A DNA stretch of 37,405 bases from an uncultured Selenomonadales bacterium. Lineage in GTDB: Bacteria; Bacillota; Negativicutes; Selenomonadales; Selenomonadaceae. The stretch lies in contig CALEPR010000173.1 of NCBI GenBank assembly GCA_937910665.1, positions 1 to 37,405 on the forward strand, in the 5' to 3' direction. The position numbers and the translations under genes were made by a program. Below are positions 23,141 to 33,000 of the stretch, one piece after another (position 1 is the stretch's first letter; each line of letters opens with the position of its first letter). The notes below the pieces were generated by a model that was not told the origin of the DNA, ran no database searches, and worked only from the letters and a program-made list of their open reading frames with translations.

Positions 23141-25078
23141 TTAGAAATTTACAATCGCGCTGAAGTCAGGAGCTTTCAAACTTGCACCTCCGACAAGTGC
23201 GCCGTCAACGTTCGGCTGTTTCATCAAGTCTTTAATAGTAGCAGGTTTGACACTGCCGCCGTACTGGATGCGAATTGCATCAGCCGCCTCTTGATTGAAT
23301 TTCTTGGCAACACATTCGCGGATAGCTTTGCAGACTTCTTCAGCCTGTTCAAATGTCGCAGTTTTGCCTGTGCCGATAGCCCAGATAGGTTCGTAAGCGA
23401 TGACAAGTTTTGCAACTTCTTTGGCTGTGAAACCTTCGAGAGCGGCGTTAATCTGATTGACAACGTGGTCAATGTATTTTCCCGACTCGCGAATCTCAAG
23501 CGACTCACCACAGCAAATAATAGGCGTAATTCCTGCGTTGAAAGCAGCCTTTGCGCGCTTATTAACGCCTTCGTCAGTTTCGCCGAAATAGTCGCGTCTT
23601 TCGCTGTGTCCCAAAATTACATAGTCAACGCCGATTTCATTCAGCATTTCAGTTGAAATTTCGCCGGTATATGCGCCTGATTTCTCCCAGTGAACATTTT
23701 GTGCGGCAACGTGAATATTTGTTGACTTCGCAGCTTTTGCAACAGATTGGAGTGCTGTAGCTGTAGGAGCGACGACAACGCGGCAGTTAGCATTTGCGAC
23801 AAGCGGAATAAGTTCCTCAACAAGCGCAACGCCTTTTTTAATTGTGTTGTTCATCTTCCAGTTGCCTGCGATAATCGGAGTACGACCAACGCCGTCAATA
23901 GCATCGATGCCCGGCAGAACTTTTCCTTCAAGATATTCAAGAGTTGCGCCGCCGCCTGTCGAGATGTGCGAAATTTTATCTGACAAGCCGGTTTTCTTCA
24001 AAGCCGCGATTGAGTCACCGCCGCCGACGATTGAAATTGCGCCTTTTTCTGTAGCCTCTGCAACTGCTTTAGCAACTGCCAAAGTACCTTTCGCAAAGTT
24101 ATCAAACTCAAAAACGCCCATAGGTCCATTCCAGATAATTGTCTTTGCGCCTTCAAGAGCTTTTACATATTCTTCAGAAGTCTTTTCGCCGCTGTCGAGT
24201 CCTTGCCAATCTTCAGGACACTGATCAACAGGAACGGTTTTAAATTCAGCGTCAGCCGCAAATTTATTCGCCACAACCAGGTCAACAGGCAGAACAACTT
24301 TAACGCCTTTCTTTTCAGCCTTTTCAAGAAGTTCTTTCGCAAGATCAATCTTGTCAGCCTCAAGCAAAGATTTTCCAACGCCGTAACCTTTAGCCGCGTC
24401 GAAGGTATGAGCCATGCCGCCACCGATAATAATCGTGTCAACTTTATCAATCATATTGCTGATAACGCCGATTTTGTCAGAAACTTTTGCGCCGCCGATA
24501 ATTGCGACGAACGGACGCGCAGGATTTTCCAAAGTCTTGCCGATGTAGTTAATTTCTTTTTCCATGAGGAAACCTGATGCAGTTTCGAGGAAATGAGTAA
24601 TGCCGACGTTGGAGGCGTGAGCGCGGTGAGAAACGCCGAAAGCGTCATCAACTGCGATGTCAGCAAGTGATGCAAGCTGTTTTGCAAATGCAGGATTATT
24701 TTTCTTTTCTTCCTTGTGGTAGCGAAGATTTTCAAGCAAGAGGACTTCGCCCGGCTGGAGAGCTGCTGCAGCTTTTTCTGCAGGTTCGCCGACGCAATCT
24801 TCTGCCCATTTAACCTCTTTGCCGAGAAGTTCAGCAAGTTTTTTAGCGATAGGTTTTGTTGAGAATTTAGGTTCGCGAGCTTCGGTAGGACGACCGACAT
24901 GGCAAGCAAGAATTACAGCCGCGCCCTGTTCAAGCAAATAGTTGATTGTCGGCAAAGTTTTTTCAATGCGTGTTGCATTTGTAATATTTTGATTTTCATC
25001 CATAGGCACGTTGAAATCTACGCGCACGAAAACTTTTTTACCTTTCAAGTTGATGTCTCTGATATTTTTCTTGTCCAC
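23141..25078 (-). CDS. pgk-tpiA: Fused phosphoglycerate kinase - triosephosphate isomerase
   Basis: A 645-residue bifunctional glycolytic enzyme in one uninterrupted frame. Residues 1-395 are phosphoglycerate kinase: VFVRVDFNVPMDENQ, ACHVGRPTE, LLENLRYHKEEKKN, FVAIIGGAKVSDKI, WNGPMGVFE and GGGDSIAALKK. The junction is LPGIDAIDGVGRTPIIAGNW. Residues about 399-645 are triosephosphate isomerase: NWKMN with the catalytic Lys near 408, VILGHSERRDYFGE with the His, VIAYEPIWAIGTGKTA with the Glu, and IQYGGSVKP. A comparable fusion is known in Thermotoga maritima. GTG at 25078 follows GAGGAGG. It lies 117 bases after gap in the same direction. Confidence 0.96.
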   Translation of the reverse strand: MDKKNIRDINLKGKKVFVRVDFNVPMDENQNITNATRIEKTLPTINYLLEQGAAVILACHVGRPTEAREPKFSTKPIAKKLAELLGKEVKWAEDCVGEPAEKAAAALQPGEVLLLENLRYHKEEKKNNPAFAKQLASLADIAVDDAFGVSHRAHASNVGITHFLETASGFLMEKEINYIGKTLENPARPFVAIIGGAKVSDKIGVISNMIDKVDTIIIGGGMAHTFDAAKGYGVGKSLLEADKIDLAKELLEKAEKKGVKVVLPVDLVVANKFAADAEFKTVPVDQCPEDWQGLDSGEKTSEEYVKALEGAKTIIWNGPMGVFEFDNFAKGTLAVAKAVAEATEKGAISIVGGGDSIAALKKTGLSDKISHISTGGGATLEYLEGKVLPGIDAIDGVGRTPIIAGNWKMNNTIKKGVALVEELIPLVANANCRVVVAPTATALQSVAKAAKSTNIHVAAQNVHWEKSGAYTGEISTEMLNEIGVDYVILGHSERRDYFGETDEGVNKRAKAAFNAGITPIICCGESLEIRESGKYIDHVVNQINAALEGFTAKEVAKLVIAYEPIWAIGTGKTATFEQAEEVCKAIRECVAKKFNQEAADAIRIQYGGSVKPATIKDLMKQPNVDGALVGGASLKAPDFSAIVNF

Positions 25079-25121
25079 TTAAAATTTCCTCCTCAAAAAA
25101 ATGTAACCGACAAACTAAAAT

Positions 25122-25159
25122 CGCGGCTCGGCCCAACATTGATGAAGAGCCGGACCGCG
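25122..25159 (-). other. GC-rich hairpin between gap and pgk-tpiA
   Basis: CGCGG and CGGC segments pair with GCCGG and CCGCG around a small internal loop. No T-run follows directly, so it may be an mRNA-processing or stability element that sets the gap to pgk-tpiA ratio rather than a full terminator. Confidence 0.5.
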
Positions 25160-25195
25160 AAAGTCTTAAACCTATTTCGTTGCTAAAATCTAAAA

Positions 25196-26239
25196 TCAGC
25201 CGAGTTCAGCAAAGTATTTAATTGTGCGAACCATCTGGCTGGTGTAGCTGTTTTCATTGTCGTACCAAGAAACAACCTGTACCAATGTGTTGCCGTCGCC
25301 GATAGGACTTACCATTGTCTGTGTTGCGTCGAAGAGTGAGCCATAGCGCATGCCAATGATGTCGCTGGAAACGATTTGTTCTTCGTTGTAGCCGTAAGAT
25401 TCAGTTGCAGATGCTTTCATCTTTGCGTTGATTTGGTCAACTGTAACTTCGCCTTTAACAACTGCAAAGAGCAATGTTGTTGAGCCGGACGGAGTAGGAA
25501 CGCGCTGTGCTGCACCGATAAGTTTGCCTTTGAGTTCAGGAATAACAAGACCGATAGCTTTTGCTGCGCCTGTTGAGTTCGGAACGATGTTCTGTGCGCC
25601 TGCGCGAGCACGACGGAGATCGCCTTTGCGCTGAGGTCCGTCAAGGATCATCTGATCGCCTGTGTAAGCGTGGATTGTTGCCATAATTCCGCTCTGGATA
25701 GGTGCAAGCTCATGCAAGGCTTTTGTCATAGGTGCCAAGCAGTTTGTTGTGCAGGATGCTGCGGAAATGATCTTGTCGTCTTTTGTCAAAGTCTGATGAT
25801 TGACATTGAAGACGATTGTTGGAAGATCGTTGCCTGCAGGAGCCGAGATAACAACTTTCTTTGCGCCGGCATCGATATGTGCCTGAGCTTTTGCTTTGGA
25901 GGTGTAGAAACCAGTACATTCAAGGACTACGTCAACGCCGATTTTGCCCCAAGGAAGATCAGCAGCATTAGGCATTTTGTAGATAACAATTTTCTTGCCG
26001 TCAACGACGATGTAGTTGTCTTCGCCTTCGCCGTCATGGGATTCGACTTTGTGTTTGCCTTCGCCGATTTTTCCTGCATAGCCACCCTGTGCCGTGTCAT
26101 ATTTCAAAAGGTGAGCGAGCATAGCCGGACTTGTGAGATCGTTGATTGCAACAACTTCATAACCTTCAGCGTCGAACATTTGACGGAAAGCAAGACGACC
26201 GATACGACCGAAACCATTGATAGCAACTTTTACTGCCAT
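25196..26239 (-). CDS. gap: Glyceraldehyde-3-phosphate dehydrogenase, type I
   Basis: A 347-residue NAD-dependent enzyme of glycolysis. The Rossmann start is VKVAINGFGRIGRLAFRQMF. The catalytic Cys is residue 163 in SAASCTTNCLAPM, with the matching His in IMATIHAYTGDQ. Other family blocks are RRARAGAQNIVPNSTGAAKA, RVPTPSGSTTLL and SWYDNENSYTSQMVRTI. Asp in AINDL, at the end of the second strand, suggests NAD preference. ATG at 26239 follows GGAGG. It heads the leftward glycolytic operon with pgk-tpiA, under the promoter at 26297-26325. Confidence 0.97.
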   Translation of the reverse strand: MAVKVAINGFGRIGRLAFRQMFDAEGYEVVAINDLTSPAMLAHLLKYDTAQGGYAGKIGEGKHKVESHDGEGEDNYIVVDGKKIVIYKMPNAADLPWGKIGVDVVLECTGFYTSKAKAQAHIDAGAKKVVISAPAGNDLPTIVFNVNHQTLTKDDKIISAASCTTNCLAPMTKALHELAPIQSGIMATIHAYTGDQMILDGPQRKGDLRRARAGAQNIVPNSTGAAKAIGLVIPELKGKLIGAAQRVPTPSGSTTLLFAVVKGEVTVDQINAKMKASATESYGYNEEQIVSSDIIGMRYGSLFDATQTMVSPIGDGNTLVQVVSWYDNENSYTSQMVRTIKYFAELG

Positions 26240-26296
26240 TTAAAAAAACCTCCCTATATTTAAAAAAGATTTAATTGATAACCATTAACTGCAATA

Positions 26297-26325
26297 ATGT
26301 TACACCAAGAAAAAAAAACTGTCAA
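26297..26325 (-). promoter_or_regulatory. Sigma-A promoter of the gap operon
   Basis: Read on the minus strand: TTGACA, 17 bases, TAACAT, about 58 bases before the gap start. No clear operator palindrome is visible in the leader. The stretch 26326-26489 upstream shows no gene or clear structure. Confidence 0.6.
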
Positions 26326-26489
26326 CATAATTTTCGGAAAATTTTATCATTTCATTTAAATTTCATTTATTCCAAATTTAGTCTCTGCAGTTCACTTTTG
26401 TAAAATTCGTGCCGTGCCTTTGCTTTATCTGCTTTCTCAGGCAAATTGTCTACAAAATTTCTTGTTCGTTGTTGCACTTTAATTCATTT

Positions 26490-26819
26490 TTATTCTTCGT
26501 CAAACTTTTTGCGCTGAAATTCTTCCACCTCGGAAAGATAATTATTTTCCCGCCAATTTTCAAAACTTCTCTGAGGTTTTTCAACTTCATAAGTTGCAGG
26601 ATTTTTTTTGTAATCTTTAATCAGCCCTGCCATGTTGTTAAAACTTTTTTCCTCGACAGGTTGAGAAATTTTTTCTTGCTTAGGTTCATAAAGAATTTCC
26701 TGCGGCGGACTTTCAGTAAAACTTTCCTCTTTCCTGTGGAATTATTTTTTTTCGACAGGCAAAACTATTTCGGCAAAATTATTCCATGCAAAAAAACTTT
26801 TTCTTACTTCGACAGACAA
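26490..26819 (-). pseudogene. Small acidic/charged gene interrupted by an in-frame TAA
   Basis: On the minus strand a TTG at 26819, with GGGGGAA 5 bases upstream, opens a 110-codon frame. A single TAA at 26744-26742 (codon 26) breaks it. Both sides look coding and share composition: LPVEKK before the stop and QPVEEKSFNN after it. The tail reads MAGLIKDYKKNPATYEVEKP, then RSFENWRENNYLSEVEEFQR and KKFDEE. The stop sits beside an A-run (GAAAAAAAATAA). No frame change is needed to rejoin the halves, so a nonsense mutation fits best. An internal ATG could still make the last 47 residues. The family is not recognised. It follows hemL by 66 bases on the same strand. Confidence 0.55.
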
Positions 26820-26885
26820 AAAAATTCCCCCTGTAAAAAAATCCTACACGCCGGAGGTTAAAAATTTTTGTGAAGAAAATTTTAT

Positions 26886-28172
26886 TTACAATTTCAAAAA
26901 AGCTGCCTCAGCCGCTTCTAAAGTTTTTGCAAAGTCGTCGTCACTGTGTTCTGTCGAAACAAAAATAGTTTCAAATTGCGAGGGCGGCAGATAAATTCCG
27001 CGCTCCAACATCGCGACGAACCATTTTTTAAAACTTTCCTGGTTGGAAGATGCTGCGTCCTCAAAATTTTTCACGCGCTTGGGGTTGAAAAAAATGCTGA
27101 ACATTGAGCCTGCCTGCTGAATTTGTACTTCGACATTTGCCAGTTCTGCTTTTATTTTTAAACCTTCGACAAGTTTTGCAGTTTTCTTGATAAGTTTTTC
27201 AGTCAGCGAAGTATCTTTCAACAAAATTTTCAAAGTTTCAATTCCCGCAGTCATGGCCAAAGGATTTCCGCTCAAAGTTCCGGCTTGATAAATTTTTCCG
27301 TCCGGCGACACATTACGCATAATTTCTTCGCGTCCGCCGTAAGCCGCGCAGGGAAGTCCGCCGCCGATAACTTTTCCTAAACAGGTAAGGTCGGGAATAA
27401 TTTTATATTTTTTCTGCACTCCGCCGGGAGCAACTCTGAAACCACACATAACTTCATCGAAAATCAAAAGCGAATTATATTTTTCGGTGACTTGTCTGAG
27501 CGTCGGCAAAAATTTTTTCTTCGGCGGAACAAGTCCCATATTTCCCGCAACAGGTTCGACAATCACGGCGGCAATTTCTTCTCCGCGCTCTGCAAAAAAT
27601 TTTTCAACTTCTTTGATTCCGTTGTAAGGCAAAACTATTGTATCCTGCGAAGTGCCGCGAGTAACTCCGGGACTTGAAGGTTCGCCGAAAGTCGCCGCGC
27701 CCGATCCTGCTTTTACCAAAAGGCTGTCACTGTGTCCGTGATAACAGCCGCTGAATTTTAAAATTTTATCTCTGCCTGTGAAACCTCTTGCCAAGCGAAT
27801 CGCGCTCATTGTCGCTTCAGTTCCTGAGTTTACCATTCGCATAACTTGCATGCTTGGATAAAATTTTTGAACAAGTTCGGCAAGTTCAGTTTCCAATTCA
27901 GTCGGTGCTCCGAAACTTGTTCCGCGCTCAACAGCTTTTTGAAGTGCTTCGACAATTCTGGGGTGAGCGTGACCTAAAATTGCCGGGCCCCAACTTCCAA
28001 CGTAATCAATGTATTTGTTGCCGTCGATGTCGAAAATTTTGCTGCCTTGCGCACGAGAAATGAAAGGCGGCGAACAATCCACGCTTGAATAAGATCGAAC
28101 GGGACTGTTTACGCCGCCGGGCATAATTTTTTTTGCTTTCTCAAAAGCGGCGGCAGATTTTTCTAAATTCAA
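26886..28172 (-). CDS. hemL: Glutamate-1-semialdehyde 2,1-aminomutase
   Basis: A 428-residue PLP enzyme that forms 5-aminolevulinate in the C5 haem/corrinoid pathway. Motifs are MPGGVNSPVRSYSSV, YIDYVGSWGPAILGHAHP, MVNSGTEATMSAIRLARGFT, FSGCYHGHSDSLLVKAGSG, LIFDEVMCGFRV and CLGKVIGGGLP, with the PLP Lys near 265, as in E. coli. The start is TTG at 28172, 9 bases after GGAGG; an upstream stop rules out longer versions. No other hem gene is in the window. It follows the YgbA-like gene by 113 bases on the same strand. Confidence 0.96.
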   Translation of the reverse strand: MNLEKSAAAFEKAKKIMPGGVNSPVRSYSSVDCSPPFISRAQGSKIFDIDGNKYIDYVGSWGPAILGHAHPRIVEALQKAVERGTSFGAPTELETELAELVQKFYPSMQVMRMVNSGTEATMSAIRLARGFTGRDKILKFSGCYHGHSDSLLVKAGSGAATFGEPSSPGVTRGTSQDTIVLPYNGIKEVEKFFAERGEEIAAVIVEPVAGNMGLVPPKKKFLPTLRQVTEKYNSLLIFDEVMCGFRVAPGGVQKKYKIIPDLTCLGKVIGGGLPCAAYGGREEIMRNVSPDGKIYQAGTLSGNPLAMTAGIETLKILLKDTSLTEKLIKKTAKLVEGLKIKAELANVEVQIQQAGSMFSIFFNPKRVKNFEDAASSNQESFKKWFVAMLERGIYLPPSQFETIFVSTEHSDDDFAKTLEAAEAAFLKL

Positions 28173-28285
28173 AACTCACGACCTCCTATTTTTTAGGTTG
28201 GTTTGTTAATTCGTGATTTTTATGGAACTTTCCTGTCACTTTTAAATTTATTTTTGTTTGCCGCCTAAAGTTTCAAGGTAGAAAA

Positions 28286-28777
28286 TTATTTTTTCTTTTT
28301 GCGCTTGTTTTTTTTCGGAGAGCGAGTCGCCTGAGCAATTTTGTCGCGCATTTTAACTTCTTGCTCCTTTTGTTTGTCTGTAGATTTTTTGTCGCGCTGT
28401 AATTTTGCGTACTCCATTCCCATGCTTGCCAATTTATGACGAACGACTTGCAGAGGATGACTGAGACGCATTTTTTTTCTGCCGCTGTTCATGGCAGAGC
28501 GGAAATTTTTTGTAACGTCTTCGCCGAAGCATGGTGTTTCGCACAGGTCGCAGAGAGGTTTTCCAATTCCGTAAGGACAGCGTTGAATTTTCAACATAAC
28601 CGTCGTCAAAAGAGCGGTACACTTTGGACAAAGTTTGCCGCCGTCGGTGTCGTGATTTGCATTACAATAAACTCCAAAAGTTTTGCGAATGTTTTCTTTT
28701 TCTTTCGGCACATTATTTTTTAATTCTGGTTCTTTGCGTTTAGGCAGGATTTTTTTGATTTTGTCTAAAATACTCAT
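28286..28777 (-). CDS. YgbA-like 'nitrous oxide-stimulated promoter' family protein
   Basis: A 163-residue Cys-rich protein; ATG at 28777 follows AAAGGA. The conserved core runs VYCNANHDTD, KLCPKCTALLTTVM, RCPYGIGKPLCDLCETPCFG and MNSGRKKMRLSHPLQVVRHK. This order of Cys and His residues matches the YgbA_NO family, which in E. coli is induced by nitrosative stress. The Cys/His set suggests metal or cluster binding. Both ends are Lys-rich, and the C-terminus (PKKNKRKKKK) may bind nucleic acid. It lies directly upstream of hemL and diverges from the GT2 operon. Confidence 0.72.
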   Translation of the reverse strand: MSILDKIKKILPKRKEPELKNNVPKEKENIRKTFGVYCNANHDTDGGKLCPKCTALLTTVMLKIQRCPYGIGKPLCDLCETPCFGEDVTKNFRSAMNSGRKKMRLSHPLQVVRHKLASMGMEYAKLQRDKKSTDKQKEQEVKMRDKIAQATRSPKKNKRKKKK

Positions 28778-28805
28778 AGCTAATTCCTTTCTAAAAATTT
28801 TTTAC

Positions 28806-28834
28806 ATTTTAAAGTCTAAAGGGAATAAAAGCAA
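28806..28834 (-). promoter_or_regulatory. Sigma-A promoter of the YgbA-like gene
   Basis: Read on the minus strand: TTGCTT, 17 bases, TAAAAT, 29 bases before the ATG at 28777. It may also drive hemL. Confidence 0.55.
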
Positions 28835-28874
28835 GTTTGAAATTTATTTGTCGGAAATTATTGGAGGCGAGTTG

Positions 28875-30008
28875 ATGAAGAAGATCAAGCGGCAAAAAAA
28901 AATTCCCCAGAGGAAGTTAAAAATTTCCGCCTGCTACATCGTGAAAAATAATTCTGCGGACTTGAAAATTTCTCTGGGCAGTCTGAAAAATTTTGTGCAT
29001 GAAATTGTCGTCGTCGATACAGGTTCGACAGATGACACAGTTCAAGTCGCGAAAAAATTTGGCGCGAAAGTTTTTTTTGAAACTTGGAAAGATGATTTTT
29101 CCGCGCCGAGAAATTTAGCCATGCAAAAATGTTCAGGCGATTGGATAATTTTTTTGGACGCGGACGAATTTTTTTCTGCCGAAACTGCAAAAAATATTCC
29201 GTTCGTGATCGAGCGTGCCGAAGAATTTAAACAAAATGCAGTTCAAGTTTTTTTGATAAATGTCGATAAAGATAACGGCAACCGAGTTCAAGACACAGAT
29301 TACGTCGTTAGAATCATGAAAAAAAATTCCGCACTTCACTACGTCGGAAAAATTCATGAAGAACTTCGGCTCGGCGAAAAAATTTTGTCGAAAGTTGTAA
29401 CTTGTCCGCCGGAAGTTTTGAAAATTTATCACACAGGCTATTCAACTTCTCTGAACAGGTCGAAGGCTGAAAGAAATTTAAAAATGCTTTTGTCTGAACT
29501 TGCTGAAACTTCCGAGCCGCAAAGAATTTATAATTATATCGCTGTGTGCTATAATGGATTGGGGGACTTTGCAAACGCAGAAAAATTTGCTATCCTTGAC
29601 ATTGAATCTGACAGTGACAAAAAATTAAATTCTTGCCGTCTGCTGTTGAGTATTTTAGCGAAGGAAAAAAGTCGCCTGAGCGACAGAGAAAAATTTTCCG
29701 CACTCGCCGTGAAAAATTTTCCAAAACTTCCCGAGTTTTCTGCGGAGCTTGCAGAATGTTTTGCGGCACGAGGTGATTTTCAAAAAGCTGTTGAAGAGAT
29801 GACTGCGGCATTGGAAAAGTTTCAAAACTGCGAAGGTAATGAAACAAATTTTACAGACGCGGCGAAAAGTTTTGCGGAAGGCAGAATTAAATTTTGGACT
29901 GAACTTATAATTCAGAATCAATATCCCGACTTTGATGAAAAAATTTCAAGTCGTCGGATTGTGGATGAAAATATTTTTTTAGTGGAGGACAACGATGAGG
30001 AAGATTAA
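28875..30008 (+). CDS. GT2-family glycosyltransferase with C-terminal TPR-like helices
   Basis: A 377-residue protein. ATG at 28875 follows GGAGG by 7 bases; the longer open frame has no good start. The N-terminal 200 residues are a GT-A glycosyltransferase: KISACYIVKNNSADLKISLG, EIVVVDTGSTDDTVQVAKKF, FSAPRNLAMQ, and the metal-binding DAD at 95-97 in WIIFLDADEFF. The rest is helical with TPR-like pairs (YNYIAVCYNGLGDFANAEKF; FSAELAECFAARGDFQKAVE). Such enzymes transfer a sugar from a nucleotide donor to glycans or proteins. It overlaps the next gene by 14 bases, so the two are translated together. Confidence 0.87.
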   Translation: MKKIKRQKKIPQRKLKISACYIVKNNSADLKISLGSLKNFVHEIVVVDTGSTDDTVQVAKKFGAKVFFETWKDDFSAPRNLAMQKCSGDWIIFLDADEFFSAETAKNIPFVIERAEEFKQNAVQVFLINVDKDNGNRVQDTDYVVRIMKKNSALHYVGKIHEELRLGEKILSKVVTCPPEVLKIYHTGYSTSLNRSKAERNLKMLLSELAETSEPQRIYNYIAVCYNGLGDFANAEKFAILDIESDSDKKLNSCRLLLSILAKEKSRLSDREKFSALAVKNFPKLPEFSAELAECFAARGDFQKAVEEMTAALEKFQNCEGNETNFTDAAKSFAEGRIKFWTELIIQNQYPDFDEKISSRRIVDENIFLVEDNDEED

Positions 30009-33000
30009 AAACAAAAACAAGGCAAAGGACAATGAAAAGCGAGTCAAACAACAACAAAAATTGTTTGAAGAATTGATTAAACAGCACAACGAAGTACATG
30101 ATCGCAACAGAATTGCTGAACTTGCAGAAAAGCTCCTTGAACTTGAACCTGAGCAGCCGATCATAGTGGAAAATATTGCGTCTGTTTGCATTGACAATAG
30201 CATCGTGCCGGTAGCCGACAAAGCAGTTAAGTACATGGAAGAACATTTTCCACCATCTTGTTACAGAGTTTTTTTGCGTTGCAGAGTTTATGACTTGCAG
30301 AGAAATTACGGAGGAGCGATTGAGGCGGCTGAAAGGTCTTTGACACTTGAACCTGTAAGTATGCTTCACAGAATGATGTTGCACAACATTTTAGGTCATC
30401 TCTATCGCTATGTCGGAAATGGTGAAAAATCTTTAGAACATTACGAAAAAAGTGCGAAGATGAATTTTGACAAATTGTCGTCGAACGAACTTGAAACTTT
30501 AGCGCAGTGCGAAAAAATTCGCCGTGAGGATTACAGCAATTTTCTTTTCAGCTTGCACAATGTAAATGTCACTCGCGACAAACTCATGGAAGAAATTGTC
30601 GGTTTCAACAAACTTCATGAACATGAAAAACCATTTACCCATTCTCCTGCGACTCACCCGCGCCATGAAAAAATTCGCGTCGGTTATATCTCGCCAGACA
30701 TTCGCCGCCACGTTGTAGCTTTTTTCAGCTACGCATTTTTCAAAAGCTATGACAAAAGCAAATTTGAAGTCTATATTTATGCAAAAAATCATGAGGACAA
30801 CTTCTCTGCAGAATTTAAAGCCGGTGTCGATAAATTTACAAATATTTTGTTCGACAGACCTCAAGATGCCGCAAAAAAAATTATGGACGATGAAATTGAT
30901 ATTTTAGTTGATCTTGCAGGACACACGGCGAATAACTGTTTGGATATTTTAGCTTATAAACCTGCGCCGATTATAATTTCTGCTGTCGGTTGGTTCAACA
31001 CCACAGGATTTAAAACTGTGGATTATTTTATGATAGACAAATTTACAGATCCTGTCGGCTTGAATGAAAAATATTTTTCAGAAAAACTTTTGCGCCTTCA
31101 GCACAGTCACTTCTGCTATATGTGGCACGATGCTCCGACACCTGTCACTGCCGCGCCTTGTACAAAAAATGGCTATATAACTTTTGTCAGTTTCAATAAC
31201 TTTGCCAAAGTCACTGATGAAATGTTGAAGATTTGGGCGAAAATTTTAGATGCAGTTCCAAATTCAAAACTTTTTATCAAGGGAAAAAATTTCCGCGATG
31301 AGTATGGAAAAAATTATACGCTCGGCAGATTCGCCGCTGTCGGAGTTCCTGCGGAGCGATTGATTTATGAACCTGATGAACCTACATATTTGCATAAATA
31401 CAGCGAAACAGATATTGCGCTGGATACTTTTCCCTATCCCGGCGGCGGAACGACTTGCGATGCACTTTACATGGGAATACCTGTGATAACTTTGGTTGGT
31501 GAGCGTCACAATTCACGGTTCGGTTATTCGCTCTTGCACAACATGGGACTTGATGAACTTTGTGCCTTCAGCGAAGAAGAATATATTCAAAAGGCTATTG
31601 ACCTTGCCAATGACTGGGATAGAATCCGCGACTATCATTTGACACTCAGACGCAGAATGGAAACTTCTCCTGTTATGAACGACGTTATTTACATGGCTGA
31701 AGTTGAAGACGCTTATGAAAAAATTTTCCGCGCTTGGCAGGAAGAAAGAGAACTTCCTGAATTTCCGCAAGACGCAGAGGAGATTACTCCCGAACTTGCA
31801 GAAAAATTTTACAACCGTGCCATGCACTATATCAATCTTGAAAATCAAGGCAAGGATATTGTTCATATCAAACGTGCGCTTTACTATTTTGAACTTGCGG
31901 AAAAAGCTGACAAGAAACATGACGCAGAAATTTATTTGTTCATGGCGGCTTGCAGACAGGAACTTATGCGATATGTTGAGGCTTATGATGCAATTTGCAA
32001 GTGCGGAGAAATTATTGCCAAGTCGGAAAATGTTTCGGAAGAATTTTCCAATACATTTTTGGCGCAATATCATGAGCGACGCGGAAAACTTGCTTTGTAT
32101 AACGGTAAGTCTTTTGAATCTGCTGAACATTATGAACAGGCGGCAAATCTTTCGGACGGCGATTTAAAATTCAGATATGTAAGCAGTGAACTTTTGAGTT
32201 TGCATTTCTTGAACATTTCCAGCGAAGATATGGCGATGACTCATTTCCAATATCAAAACTTGGTGGAAAATATTCAGCCTTTCACGACTTATCACGAAAA
32301 AAATTCCAGAATCAAAGTCGGCTACGTTTCCGCAGACTTTCGGAAGCATGCAATTTTTCCAATCGCTCTTGGGATAATTGCCGCACACGACAAAAATAAA
32401 TTTGAGGTAACCTGTTACAGTTTGAATGAAGAAGATGACATTTACACAAATATTTTCAAAGAACGCGCCGAACATTTTGAAAACGTAGCCGGTTTATCTT
32501 GCTCCGAACTTGCTGAAAAAATTCATTCCGACAACATTGATATTTTAGTTGATTTGTCGGGACACTCCGCAGGAAATGTTTTGCCGACATTTGCTTATAA
32601 ACCTGCGCCGCTTCAAATTTCTGGGATCGGTTACATGGCTACGACCGGAATGAAGGCGATGGATTATTTCATTACAGACGGAATTGTTGATCCTGTCGGC
32701 GAGCATGAAAAATATTTTACAGAAAAACTTTTGCACTTGCCCAGTCAATTTTGTTACGCACATAACAGCGATGTTTCTGTGCCTGACGGCGCACCTTGCA
32801 AAAAAAATAATTTTGTTACTCTCGGGACAATTTGTCGCTATTCAAAAATAAATGATGATATGCTGAAAATTTGGAAAGTAATTCTCGATCAACTCCCCGA
32901 AGCAAAATTGATAATGCGTGCTCAAGAATTCGAAAGTGTTTCCACGATGGATCAACTTTATGAGCGAATGAAAAAATTTGGTTTCAACATGGACAATGTA

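Noticed and set aside
26409..26861. 150-codon plus-strand open frame
   Set aside because: It is the exact antisense of the minus-strand interrupted gene, has Phe/Lys-rich shadow composition and lacks a ribosome binding site.
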